This document shows positions 1 through 5,980 of a DNA stretch of 5,980 nucleotides, piece after piece (position 1 is the first letter of the stretch; every line of letters starts with the position of its first letter). This DNA is from CAYMTN01 sp964393335 (GTDB lineage Bacteria; Chloroflexota; Anaerolineae; Aggregatilineales; Aggregatilineaceae), in assembly GCA_964393335.1 (NCBI GenBank), contig CAYMTN010000295.1:1-5980 (forward strand), in the 5' to 3' direction. The notes below the pieces were generated by a model. It made no database searches. It worked only from the letters and a program-made list of their open reading frames with translations, and was not told the DNA's origin. The position numbers were made by a program, and so were the translations under genes.

Positions 1-3000
1 CCGGCTTTGACGACATGTGACCCGGCGGGTACGAAGATGCGGTACGACCCGTCAGCCTGCGAGCATTCGGGATATTCACCTGTGCCGGTTGATATCGTTA
101 CCGAGGGCAGCGGCGTCACGCCGTCTTCCTCGTAGACCATGCCGCTAATCACCCCGGCGAGCGGCAGCGAGAAGTCGATCCCGCTGGTCGTACTGCCGCC
201 CGTGACCGTCACGGGGGTAGCCCCTTCAAACGTATTTGAGCCATTGTAAAACAAACGTAGACGATCATCGGGGAATAACCAGACACGTTTGTCACCTGGA
301 ATAATCCCGGAGATTTGGTACGTTCCATCGAAGTTGGTTTGTGTGCACTTCCAGGCATCGCCCTGGTCAAAGGTGGGCGCTGAGTAGTCGAACGCACATA
401 CCCAGATCGATCCCAACGGGTCACCGCTTTCATCGGCCGTAACCAGACCGCTGAGGCTGCCACCTGTTTCCAGCGTGAAATCGACACCGGTTACGTTCGG
501 CGCAGCACTCGTTGTTGTGATTTCAAGAGCTGCCTGGCGGCTGGTTGTTTCCTGCCAGTATTCCGGCATGTAGTTACTCGGAGCGCACCAATCATAGACC
601 GACGCAGCCACCGTGAATGTCATGTCGTATGGCACATTCAGATGATAGTTGCCGTTGGTATCTGTGCACGTGCCTACCCAGCTATCCGGTCCCAGGAACA
701 CATCCACGTTGATCTGAGCTAGCGGCTGCCCCGTGAGCTGGTCGCGGACCGTGCCGCTAATGATGCCGTTGATCATGGGAGTCAGGTTGATGCCGGTCAC
801 GTCAGGATTACTCGCCGTGAGTGTGACGGGCGTTGAATCCCACCAACCCGCATATTCCTGCCAGGTTTCCTGGATGTAGGTCACAGGTCCACCGCACCAG
901 TTTTGGCTGCCGCCGGTACTGACCGTAAGGTCAACATCAAACGGCAGGCCGGGCACAGTGTAGCTGCCATCAGCCGCCGTACAGACCTCTCTCCCGATAT
1001 CAGGACCGCTGACTCCCACCAGCATATTTTCAAGCGGCAAGCCGGAATCCTGATCGGTTACGGTACCAGAGATCGAGCCGCCCACCTGGAGCGTGAAGTC
1101 GATGCCGGTTGCATCGCGGGCGGCCAGCGTCAGCGTGATCGGCATGGCATCGCCTCCGCCAGATGCTTCCTGCCACCATTCCTGAATGTACGCCTGTGAG
1201 CCGCCGTCACACCAGTTGTCACCGCCGGAGTACACGTACACCGGTTCATCCAGCGGTACACCGTACAACGTGTACTGCCCATTCGCATCGGTGCATGTGC
1301 CCATCCAGTGATTGTCCAGTTCGACGTGCATGTTCGCCAGCGGCGTGACGCCATCGTCCGCGTGCACCGTGCCGGAGATCGAGCCACCTGGCGACAGCGC
1401 GAAGTCGATGCCGGTCGTATGCCCGCCTGCCGCCACCGTGATTGGTGTCGCATAGGTGCCATTTTGTCCGGCGTCGTCATAGAATTCAAATGCATAACCG
1501 GTACCACCGGCAAGCACACGCACCGTCGTGGGGTAGATCCGCTCGATGGTGTATGTGCCATCGGCTGCCGTCTCAGTGCCGCCCAGCCACCACCCTTCGG
1601 TGACCTCTTCGACACTCACCCACGCGCCTGCAATCGGCGTGACTCCGTCGTCTTCCGTCACCATGCCGGAAATCGTCGCGCCTTCTTGCAGTGTGAAGTC
1701 GATCCCAGTCGCGTCGCGGGCAGCCAGCGTCAGTGTGATCGGCGTGGCGTTTTCTTCGAAAGGTTCCTCTTCCCACCATTCTTCAAGGTAGGTTGTGGGG
1801 CCGCCGTCGCACCAGTTATCACCGCCGGAGTACACGTACACCGGCTCATCCAGCGGTGCACTGTACAACGTGTACTGTCCACTCGCATCCGTACATGTGC
1901 CCATCCAGTGATCGTGCAGTTCGACGTGCATGTTCGCCAGCGGCGTGACGCCATCGTCCGCGTACACTGTGCCGGAGATCGTGCCGCCCAGCCCCAGCGC
2001 AAAGTCGATGCCGGTGGTGTGCCCGCCGGAAGTCAGGGCAATCGGTGTCGCATTCTCACCGTTCTGCCCGGCGTCGTCGTAGAACTCAAACGCATGGCCT
2101 TGTGCATCCGCCCGCACGCGCACCGGCGTGGGGTAGATACGCTCGATGGTATACGTGCCATCGGCGGCGGTTTCCGTGCCGCCCAGCCACCACCCTTCGG
2201 TGACTTCTTCCACGCCGATCCACGCGCCTGCGATCGGCGTGACGCCATCTTCTTCCGTCACGATGCCGGAAATCGTCGCCCCTTCCAGCAGCGTGAAGTC
2301 GATGCCGGTTGCGTCGCGGGCAGCCAGCGTCAGTGTGATCGGTGTGGCATCCTCAAAGAAGGCTTGCTCTTGCCACCATTCGTCGAGGTAGGTTGTTGGG
2401 CCGCCGTCGCACCAGTTATCACCGCCAGAGTACACATACAGCGGTTCGTCGAGCGGCACACGGTAGATCGTGTACTGCCCGTTCGTATCCGTACACACAC
2501 CCATCCAGTGATTGTCCAGTTCGACGTGCATGTTTGCCAACGGTGTCACACCATCATCGGCGTAGACCGTGCCGGAAATCGTGCCGCCCAACCCGAGTGC
2601 AAAGTCGATGCCGGTGGTGTGCCCGCCGGCAGTCAGGGCAATCGGTGTCGCATTCTCACCGTTCTGCCCGGCGTCGTCGTAGAACTCAAACGCATGGCCT
2701 TGTGCACCCGCCCGCACGCGCACCGTGGTGGGGTAGATGCGCTCGATGGTATACGTGCCGTCGGCGGCGGTTTCCGCGTCGCCCAGCCACCAGCCTTCGG
2801 TGACCTCTTCGACCGTGATCCACGCGCCTGCAATTGGTGTGACGCCGTCGTCTTCCGTCACGATGCCAGAAATCGTCGCGCCTTCTTGCAGCGTGAAGTC
2901 GATACCGGTTGCGTCGCGGGCAGCCAGTGTCAGCGTGATAGGTGTGGCGGCCCCAGATTCAGATTGTTCCTGCCACCGCTCCACGAGGTAAGCTTGTGAG

Positions 3001-4514
3001 CCGCCCTCGCACCAGTTGTCCCCACCGGAGTATACATACACTGGCTCATCCAGTGGTACACCGTAGAGTGTGTAGTGACCGTTCGAATCGGTACACACGC
3101 CAATCCAAACTTCGACGAGTCCCACATTCATATTTGCCAGTGGGGTCACACCATCATCCTCGTACACCGTACCGGAGATCGTGCCGCCCAACCCGAGTGC
3201 AAAGTCGATGCCGGTGGTGTGCCCGCCGGAAGTCAGGGCAATCGGTGTAGCGTACTCACCGTTCTGTCCGGCGTCGTCGTAGAACTCAAACGCATGGTCG
3301 TTTGCATCCGCGCGCACGCGCACCGGCGTGGGATAGATACGCTCGATAGTGTATGTGCCATTGGCTGCAGTTTCTGCGCTACCCAATCCCCAGCCTTCGG
3401 TGACTTCTTCCACGTTGACCCACGCGCCTGCAATTGGTGTGACTCCGTCTTCTTCCGTCACGATGCCGGAGATCGTCGCGCCCTCCAGCAGTGTGAAGTC
3501 GATGCCGGTGACGCCTATTGCCTCTGACACAACCGTCACCGGCGTGGCGTTTTCTTCGAAAGGTTCCTCTTGCCACCACTCCTGCAGGTAGGTGTCCGGT
3601 CCGCCGTCGCACCAGTTATCACCGCCTGCCAGGATGGTGTAGGGAGCGTTCAGCGGAACATTCGTCAGCAGGTAATTCCCGTTGGCATCAGTACATGTTC
3701 CGCTGGTATAGGGCGCGCCGGTTCCGACGTTGATGTTTTCCAGCGGATTACCCAGCGTATCCGTGACGGTGCCTGAGATCATGCCGCCGGGGTCAAGCGC
3801 AAAATCGATCCCGGATGCAGTCGCACCTGCGGTGACCGTCACCGTTGTCGCTGTGGAGAAATACGGCGAGTTGTCGTAGAACTCGCGCGCGCTGTCGGCG
3901 GTGTTAGCAAACACGCGGTAGTCGCCTGGGGACAGGGTAATGGAATACGAGCCATCCGGGTCCGCCTGAACGCCATCGACCCAATCAGCATTGGCGGCTG
4001 TCAGCACTGCCACCCCGGCATCGACCGTCACCGGCGTGACGCCGTCAGCTTCGTAGATCGTGCCGGAGATGATGCCATTCAGCACCGGCGGAAGACACGG
4101 TGAATCAAATGAGCGCGTTATCTGCAGATCACCAAAACCACTGTAATCAACCGCTTCATATACTTCGATGTTGATCGGGTTTTGCAGAGGAGTCCCTATG
4201 CCATAAATTACACCCGGCTCGAACATCGACTCGCCCACCACTACCCCCATGGTGGACTCTAGCAGCGTATTATCCAGCCCATCAGTGATTCGCACGCCAA
4301 ACAAATCGAGCGGATCGCCTCCCGGCCCCACAAAACCATCATCGTGATCAAAGGTGCCCATGACGCGCATCTTCACTGATGGGCTGGAGCACTGAAAATC
4401 ATAGAGTTCCGCGTCGGTAGCCACCGCCGCATTCGCTTGTGGGCTTTGCCAAACAGCGAAAACACAGATTAGAAATAGTAATACTGACAGGGTGGTCTTC
4501 TTGTAGAAAATCAC
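1..4514 (-). CDS. Large secreted protein of tandem carboxypeptidase-regulatory-like (Cna-B-like) beta-sandwich repeats, C-terminus outside window
   Basis: The frame is open from a GTG at 4514 to the left edge, 1504 codons without a stop. Residues 1-29 are a signal peptide. Residues 30-144 are an unrecognised region with Cys42 and Cys140. From about 145 come at least 14 repeats, each opening with a G-x-(I/L)-S-G-x-(V/I) strand, holding a D/N-G-x-Y motif in the middle and ending in T-G-I-D-F-x-L. The first I/L of ISG/LSG falls at residues 149, 246, 348, 446, 548, 646, 748, 846, 948, 1046, 1148, 1252, 1354 and 1456. This pattern fits the carboxypeptidase regulatory-like family (PF13620-like), common in secreted bacterial proteins. 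Repeats 2-10 alternate type A (GGDNWCDGG, YLxEWWQE) and type B (EGWWLG, EFYDDAGQNG). Repeats 11-14 are more divergent. No enzymatic motif is visible. A structural, adhesive or surface role is inferred. Export and fold class are well supported; the exact role is unknown. Confidence 0.9.
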   Translation of the reverse strand, partial: MIFYKKTTLSVLLFLICVFAVWQSPQANAAVATDAELYDFQCSSPSVKMRVMGTFDHDDGFVGPGGDPLDLFGVRITDGLDNTLLESTMGVVVGESMFEPGVIYGIGTPLQNPINIEVYEAVDYSGFGDLQITRSFDSPCLPPVLNGIISGTIYEADGVTPVTVDAGVAVLTAANADWVDGVQADPDGSYSITLSPGDYRVFANTADSAREFYDNSPYFSTATTVTVTAGATASGIDFALDPGGMISGTVTDTLGNPLENINVGTGAPYTSGTCTDANGNYLLTNVPLNAPYTILAGGDNWCDGGPDTYLQEWWQEEPFEENATPVTVVSEAIGVTGIDFTLLEGATISGIVTEEDGVTPIAGAWVNVEEVTEGWGLGSAETAANGTYTIERIYPTPVRVRADANDHAFEFYDDAGQNGEYATPIALTSGGHTTGIDFALGLGGTISGTVYEDDGVTPLANMNVGLVEVWIGVCTDSNGHYTLYGVPLDEPVYVYSGGDNWCEGGSQAYLVERWQEQSESGAATPITLTLAARDATGIDFTLQEGATISGIVTEDDGVTPIAGAWITVEEVTEGWWLGDAETAADGTYTIERIYPTTVRVRAGAQGHAFEFYDDAGQNGENATPIALTAGGHTTGIDFALGLGGTISGTVYADDGVTPLANMHVELDNHWMGVCTDTNGQYTIYRVPLDEPLYVYSGGDNWCDGGPTTYLDEWWQEQAFFEDATPITLTLAARDATGIDFTLLEGATISGIVTEEDGVTPIAGAWIGVEEVTEGWWLGGTETAADGTYTIERIYPTPVRVRADAQGHAFEFYDDAGQNGENATPIALTSGGHTTGIDFALGLGGTISGTVYADDGVTPLANMHVELHDHWMGTCTDASGQYTLYSAPLDEPVYVYSGGDNWCDGGPTTYLEEWWEEEPFEENATPITLTLAARDATGIDFTLQEGATISGMVTEDDGVTPIAGAWVSVEEVTEGWWLGGTETAADGTYTIERIYPTTVRVLAGGTGYAFEFYDDAGQNGTYATPITVAAGGHTTGIDFALSPGGSISGTVHADDGVTPLANMHVELDNHWMGTCTDANGQYTLYGVPLDEPVYVYSGGDNWCDGGSQAYIQEWWQEASGGGDAMPITLTLAARDATGIDFTLQVGGSISGTVTDQDSGLPLENMLVGVSGPDIGREVCTAADGSYTVPGLPFDVDLTVSTGGSQNWCGGPVTYIQETWQEYAGWWDSTPVTLTASNPDVTGINLTPMINGIISGTVRDQLTGQPLAQINVDVFLGPDSWVGTCTDTNGNYHLNVPYDMTFTVAASVYDWCAPSNYMPEYWQETTSRQAALEITTTSAAPNVTGVDFTLETGGSLSGLVTADESGDPLGSIWVCAFDYSAPTFDQGDAWKCTQTNFDGTYQISGIIPGDKRVWLFPDDRLRLFYNGSNTFEGATPVTVTGGSTTSGIDFSLPLAGVISGMVYEEDGVTPLPSVTISTGTGEYPECSQADGSYRIFVPAGSHVVKA
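1083..3788 (-). repeat. Tandem A+B domain array, exact 600-bp period (four AB units plus one terminal A)
   Basis: In gene order the units are 3788-3189, 3188-2589, 2588-1989 and 1988-1389, followed by a lone A repeat at 1388-1083. Each unit is a 102-aa type A domain plus a 98-aa type B domain. The spacing stays exactly 600 bp across the array, with no indel shifting the register. Similarity is high at the DNA level: 2031-2106 is identical to 2631-2706 over 76 bases. The first A domain (3788-3483) is clearly more divergent, so the high-identity core runs from about 3482 to 1083. This indicates duplication of a two-domain unit rather than of single domains. Confidence 0.92.
4428..4514 (-). other. 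Sec signal peptide of the repeat protein
   Basis: Residues 1-29 show a short basic n-region (Lys5, Lys6), a hydrophobic core from about residue 9 to 22 (LSVLLFLICVFAVW) and an Ala-Asn-Ala site at 27-29 that fits signal peptidase I. A second possible site follows Ala32. The only cysteine in the core, Cys17, is not in a lipobox position, so a lipoprotein is unlikely. The charge pattern favours the GTG start over the upstream ATG, which would add Glu and Asp to the n-region. Confidence 0.8.
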
Positions 4515-4854
4515 TATATCCTCCATATTCCCTTGAAAAACGCGGGCTGACGGCGTGCTATATATCAATAGTCAAACGAACGAGCATGATTATCTTCGGA
4601 AAGAATCAAGCCCTGACTTGTATCCGGTAGAAGATAGCCAAACGCATCCTTGACACAATCTGGATTTATTGTATTACGAATCGTAGATTTAAGACATGTC
4701 ATTCGAGTGAATTTCTTGTGAAAGTCGCCCTGTTTCCGATGAAGGAAAGAGGAGTCATCCATGCGCCTTATACTGCGTTCCCGGACCGTTCCGCACGCAA
4801 CTGGCGGATAAGCACAAGTGCCTGCCATGCGCACTTTGGCGTTAAGTCCCTCAA
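4515..4854. other. Intergenic region upstream of the repeat-protein gene
   Basis: No reading frame here has recognisable protein features on either strand. The stretch is visibly richer in A and T than the flanking coding sequence, particularly 4440-4720, and must hold the promoter for the minus-strand repeat-protein gene. A minus-strand TACAAT at 4673-4668 resembles a -10 element, but I find no good -35 at normal spacing, so I do not call a promoter. Short frames crossing the region look random in composition. Confidence 0.5.
4520..4524 (-). promoter_or_regulatory. Ribosome binding site GGAGG for the repeat protein
   Basis: GGAGG lies five bases before the GTG at 4514, which is ideal spacing and decides the start. 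An in-frame ATG at 4526-4524 overlaps this site. It has only a weaker, closely spaced AAGGGA upstream and would place two acidic residues at the front of the signal peptide. I therefore prefer GTG, with the ATG as the alternative (four residues longer). Confidence 0.7.
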
Positions 4855-4884
4855 CGAAAAACACCCCACGTTGAACGGGGTGTT
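4855..4884 (-). terminator. Rho-independent terminator closing the dehydrogenase/kinase transcription unit
   Basis: On the minus strand an 8-bp stem AACACCCC/GGGGTGTT (4884-4877 with 4867-4860) encloses a 9-base loop and runs into a tract of five T at 4861-4857, followed by CGTT. The plus-strand reading of the same hairpin is followed by TTGAGG, not a T-tract, so the signal is oriented for transcription from the right. A second, weaker hairpin (GGGGAA/TTCCCC, 4900-4905 with 4915-4920) precedes it without a T-tract. Confidence 0.75.
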
Positions 4885-4972
4885 GAGGCTATGCGGGGCG
4901 GGGAATTTGCTTTCTTCCCCCGTAACATTCCTTTTCGCGCATGACCCGTCAAAGGGATTTCCTTCGTCTGGA

Positions 4973-5265
4973 ATCTGCCGTATCACCGCAGCCCGCTGCC
5001 ACAATCGTTCCAGGTGCAAGGCCAAAGTCTTTAGCCACAGACTCCGAGACAAGGTGTAGTCCATAAACGCATCTTCACCCTTCAACCCGGCCATTTTGCC
5101 TGCCACGTACTCGGCAGGTGTTACGAACTTGGCGATGCGCTGGTAGGCCGCCGGTTCTTCTTCCTTCCACCACAGAATTTTGGGGCCGTGATCACACGTG
5201 GGTGGACATCCCGTCAACCGGGTGATCAAGTCGCCTACTCGCGATCCATATAATCGATATACGGC
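4973..5265 (-). pseudogene. Remnant of an FGGY-family carbohydrate kinase (xylulokinase-like N-terminal domain), internally deleted and truncated
   Basis: FGGY kinases phosphorylate sugars with ATP in the cytoplasm and are usually about 500 residues long. Two pieces are visible in different frames. Piece one, from about 5265 to 5053, reads through RLTGCPPTCDHGPKILWWK, then P..Y.RIAKFVTP.EYV and MAGLKGEDAFMDYT. This matches the family segment with TG-x-P, K-x-LW, P-x-x-Y and a terminal DY(T/S). Piece two, 5050-4973, reads VSESVAKDFGLAPGT then IVAAGCGDTAD, matching the later A-x-x-x-GL-x-PGT-x-V-x-AGxGD motif. In intact kinases these motifs are separated by several tens of residues. Here they abut with a frame change, so an internal piece has been lost. 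The front of the gene and the whole FGGY C-terminal domain are also missing. The 88 bases from 4972 to the terminator show no kinase similarity that I can see. The family call is from motif memory; the sugar substrate cannot be told. Confidence 0.7.
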
Positions 5266-5275
5266 TGGCAGCGCA

Positions 5276-5498
5276 TCACTTCTGTACAGCGCCGAGCATC
5301 GGGTTTCTGGGTTTTCGAAGCCCGTCCTCTAGGCGAACCAGGAACAGTGCCCCCCTCATACAACGCCAGTCAACGGGATTTGCGGCTGCTGTATGAACCT
5401 TTACAAGGACTTCACCGTCCTTAGGCGCAGGTCTTTCGACCTCTTTAAGCTGAAGAACATCCGGTGATCCGTAACTGTGTGTGTACAATCGCTTTCAT
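5276..5498 (-). pseudogene. Truncated, frameshifted N-terminal fragment of a zinc-independent MDR-family NAD(P)-dependent alcohol dehydrogenase/quinone oxidoreductase
   Basis: An ATG at 5498, four bases after GGAGGAG, begins MKAIVHTQ, the usual opening of this family. The next codon is displaced by one extra base (AA at 5473-5474 on the plus strand). After it the +1 frame continues as YGSPDVLQLKEVERPAPKDG, EVLVKVHTAAANPVDW and RNPMLGA, which is the GroES-like N-terminal domain. Family members usually continue LGADVAG into a Rossmann domain of total length about 320-335 residues. Here the homology stops at about 5288, reads VQK and ends in TGA at 5276. Two lesions, a one-base frameshift and loss of roughly three quarters of the protein, make this a pseudogene. 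It sits 39 bp downstream of another member of the same family, so it is probably the relic of a tandem paralogue. What follows is a kinase fragment, so the missing part was deleted rather than moved nearby. Confidence 0.82.
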
Positions 5499-5502
5499 GC
5501 GT

Positions 5503-5509
5503 CTCCTCC
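5503..5509 (-). promoter_or_regulatory. Ribosome binding site GGAGGAG of the truncated dehydrogenase
   Basis: A strong GGAGGAG lies four bases before the ATG at 5498 in the 39-bp gap after the upstream gene's stop. It supports that ATG as the original start, even though the frame from it breaks after about eight codons. It also supports co-transcription with the upstream gene. Confidence 0.65.
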
Positions 5510-5537
5510 GAGATTGCTTTAGTGGTGCAGCGTTGGA

Positions 5538-5980
5538 TCAGGTATAGTCCATCGTGATGACGACACTTCCTTTTTTCTGCCCTTCTTCGACATACCGGTG
5601 AGCCTCGGCAGCCTGCTCCAACGGATAGCATCGATCAACGACCGCTTTAATCGTTCCCGCCTCAACAAGCGCTTTGACGGCAATCAGATCTTCAGGACTT
5701 TCGATGGACAACGCACAGATCACTTTCTTGCTGCCGATCAGGGATGTCCACAGCATTTGAAAAAGCTGTTTCATCTTAAAGTTGGCTAAAAGATAGCGTC
5801 CGTTTTCCGTTAGCGAGCGTTTACAGCGTGAAAACGAGCTTTTGTTTAATACGTCAAAAATAAGGTCATAGACCTCACCGTTTTCGGTAAAATCCTCTTG
5901 AGTGTAGTCAATAACGTGATCGGCCCCCAGAGTTTTCACCAGGTCTACTCTTGGCGTGCTGCATACGCCCGTCACTTCCG
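5538..5980 (-). CDS. MDR-family NAD(P)-dependent alcohol dehydrogenase/quinone oxidoreductase, C-terminal half (start outside window)
   Basis: This frame enters from the right edge and ends in TGA at 5538, giving 146 visible residues of a family usually about 320-335 long. The first visible residues, EVTGVCST, are the second beta strand of the Rossmann fold and its Ser-Thr turn, a place that often contacts the NADPH phosphate. They are followed by DLVKTLGADHVIDYTQEDF, the characteristic family segment. Later come FDVLNKSSFSRCKRSL, NGRYLLANF and the C-terminal signature YPLEQAAEAHRYVEEGQKKG, then VVIT near the end. The glycine-rich nucleotide loop and catalytic domain lie outside the window. 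No zinc-ligand pattern is visible, as expected for the quinone-oxidoreductase-like branch of MDR. The visible part looks intact. The substrate is unknown; members reduce quinones, enones or aldehydes with NADPH in the cytoplasm. A degraded paralogue follows 39 bp downstream. The GTG at 5975 is internal, not a start. Confidence 0.88.
   Translation of the reverse strand, partial: EVTGVCSTPRVDLVKTLGADHVIDYTQEDFTENGEVYDLIFDVLNKSSFSRCKRSLTENGRYLLANFKMKQLFQMLWTSLIGSKKVICALSIESPEDLIAVKALVEAGTIKAVVDRCYPLEQAAEAHRYVEEGQKKGSVVITMDYT

Noticed and set aside
1308..2999. A 563-codon plus-strand open frame, plus many 60-160 codon frames on both strands between 900 and 3730
   Set aside because: They lie antisense to or out of frame with the large repeat protein and repeat with the same 600-bp period. 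Their His/Arg/Cys-rich composition is typical of shadow frames in GC-rich coding DNA. The minus-strand frame has the RBS, signal peptide, family motifs and full openness.
1083..3788. CRISPR-like or satellite interpretation of the direct repeats
   Set aside because: The repeats are contiguous 600-bp coding units in frame, with no short repeat/spacer structure.
1..4514. Isopeptide-bonded pilin or Cna-B adhesin identity
   Set aside because: Repeats 1-12 contain no lysine, so the Lys-Asn/Asp isopeptide bond typical of that group cannot form; only the general fold resemblance is kept.
4561..4673. Possible sigma-70 promoter elements for the repeat protein (TTGACT near 4574, TACAAT at 4673-4668)
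   Set aside because: No -35/-10 pair at 16-18 base spacing could be put together from these elements.
4439..5059. Plus-strand frames of 63 and 113 codons and a minus-strand frame of 99 codons
   Set aside because: No plausible RBS, no family motif, random composition. They overlap the signal peptide region, the terminator or the kinase relic.
4768..5229. A single intact 153-aa protein from a TTG at 5229
   Set aside because: Only its first ~59 residues match the kinase family in this frame. The next kinase motif is in another frame, and the tail runs through the terminator hairpin, so the frame is an accident of the deletion.

Overview
All recognisable genes lie on the minus strand, so the window reads right to left. 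It looks like bacterial chromosome: strong GGAGG-type ribosome binding sites, a GTG start, a Sec signal peptide and a rho-independent terminator are present. Secreted proteins built from long strings of carboxypeptidase-regulatory-like domains, next to MDR dehydrogenase and FGGY kinase genes, would suit a Chloroflexota-like or similar environmental bacterium. That assignment is an inference of low confidence.

Positions 1-4514 are one uninterrupted minus-strand reading frame that runs off the left edge (at least 1504 codons). It encodes a secreted or surface protein: signal peptide, an N-terminal region of about 110 residues that I do not recognise, then at least 14 beta-sandwich repeats of about 100 residues. 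The core of the array alternates two repeat types. Type A is 102 aa, has an NWC motif and carries two cysteines. Type B is 98 aa, has an EFYDDAGQNG motif and carries no cysteine. Together they give an exact 600-bp period. No lysine occurs between residues 48 and 1389. The C-terminus, and so any anchoring signal, lies outside the window.

Positions 4515-4854 are an AT-richer intergenic stretch with no gene I can support. A minus-strand terminator at 4855-4884 closes the transcription unit to its right.

Positions 4973-5498 hold two broken genes in series. Nearest the terminator is a fragment of an FGGY-family carbohydrate kinase that has lost an internal piece, with a frame change, and its whole C-terminal domain. 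Next to it is the first ~70 residues of a medium-chain dehydrogenase (MDR) that carries a one-base insertion near its start and is then cut off. Positions 5538-5980 are the intact C-terminal half of a gene of the same MDR family, cut by the right edge.

The right-hand part therefore looks like the decayed end of a metabolic operon (MDR, second MDR, sugar kinase, terminator). The left-hand part is a separate, structurally repetitive surface-protein gene. I see no defence system, mobile element, CRISPR array or RNA gene.
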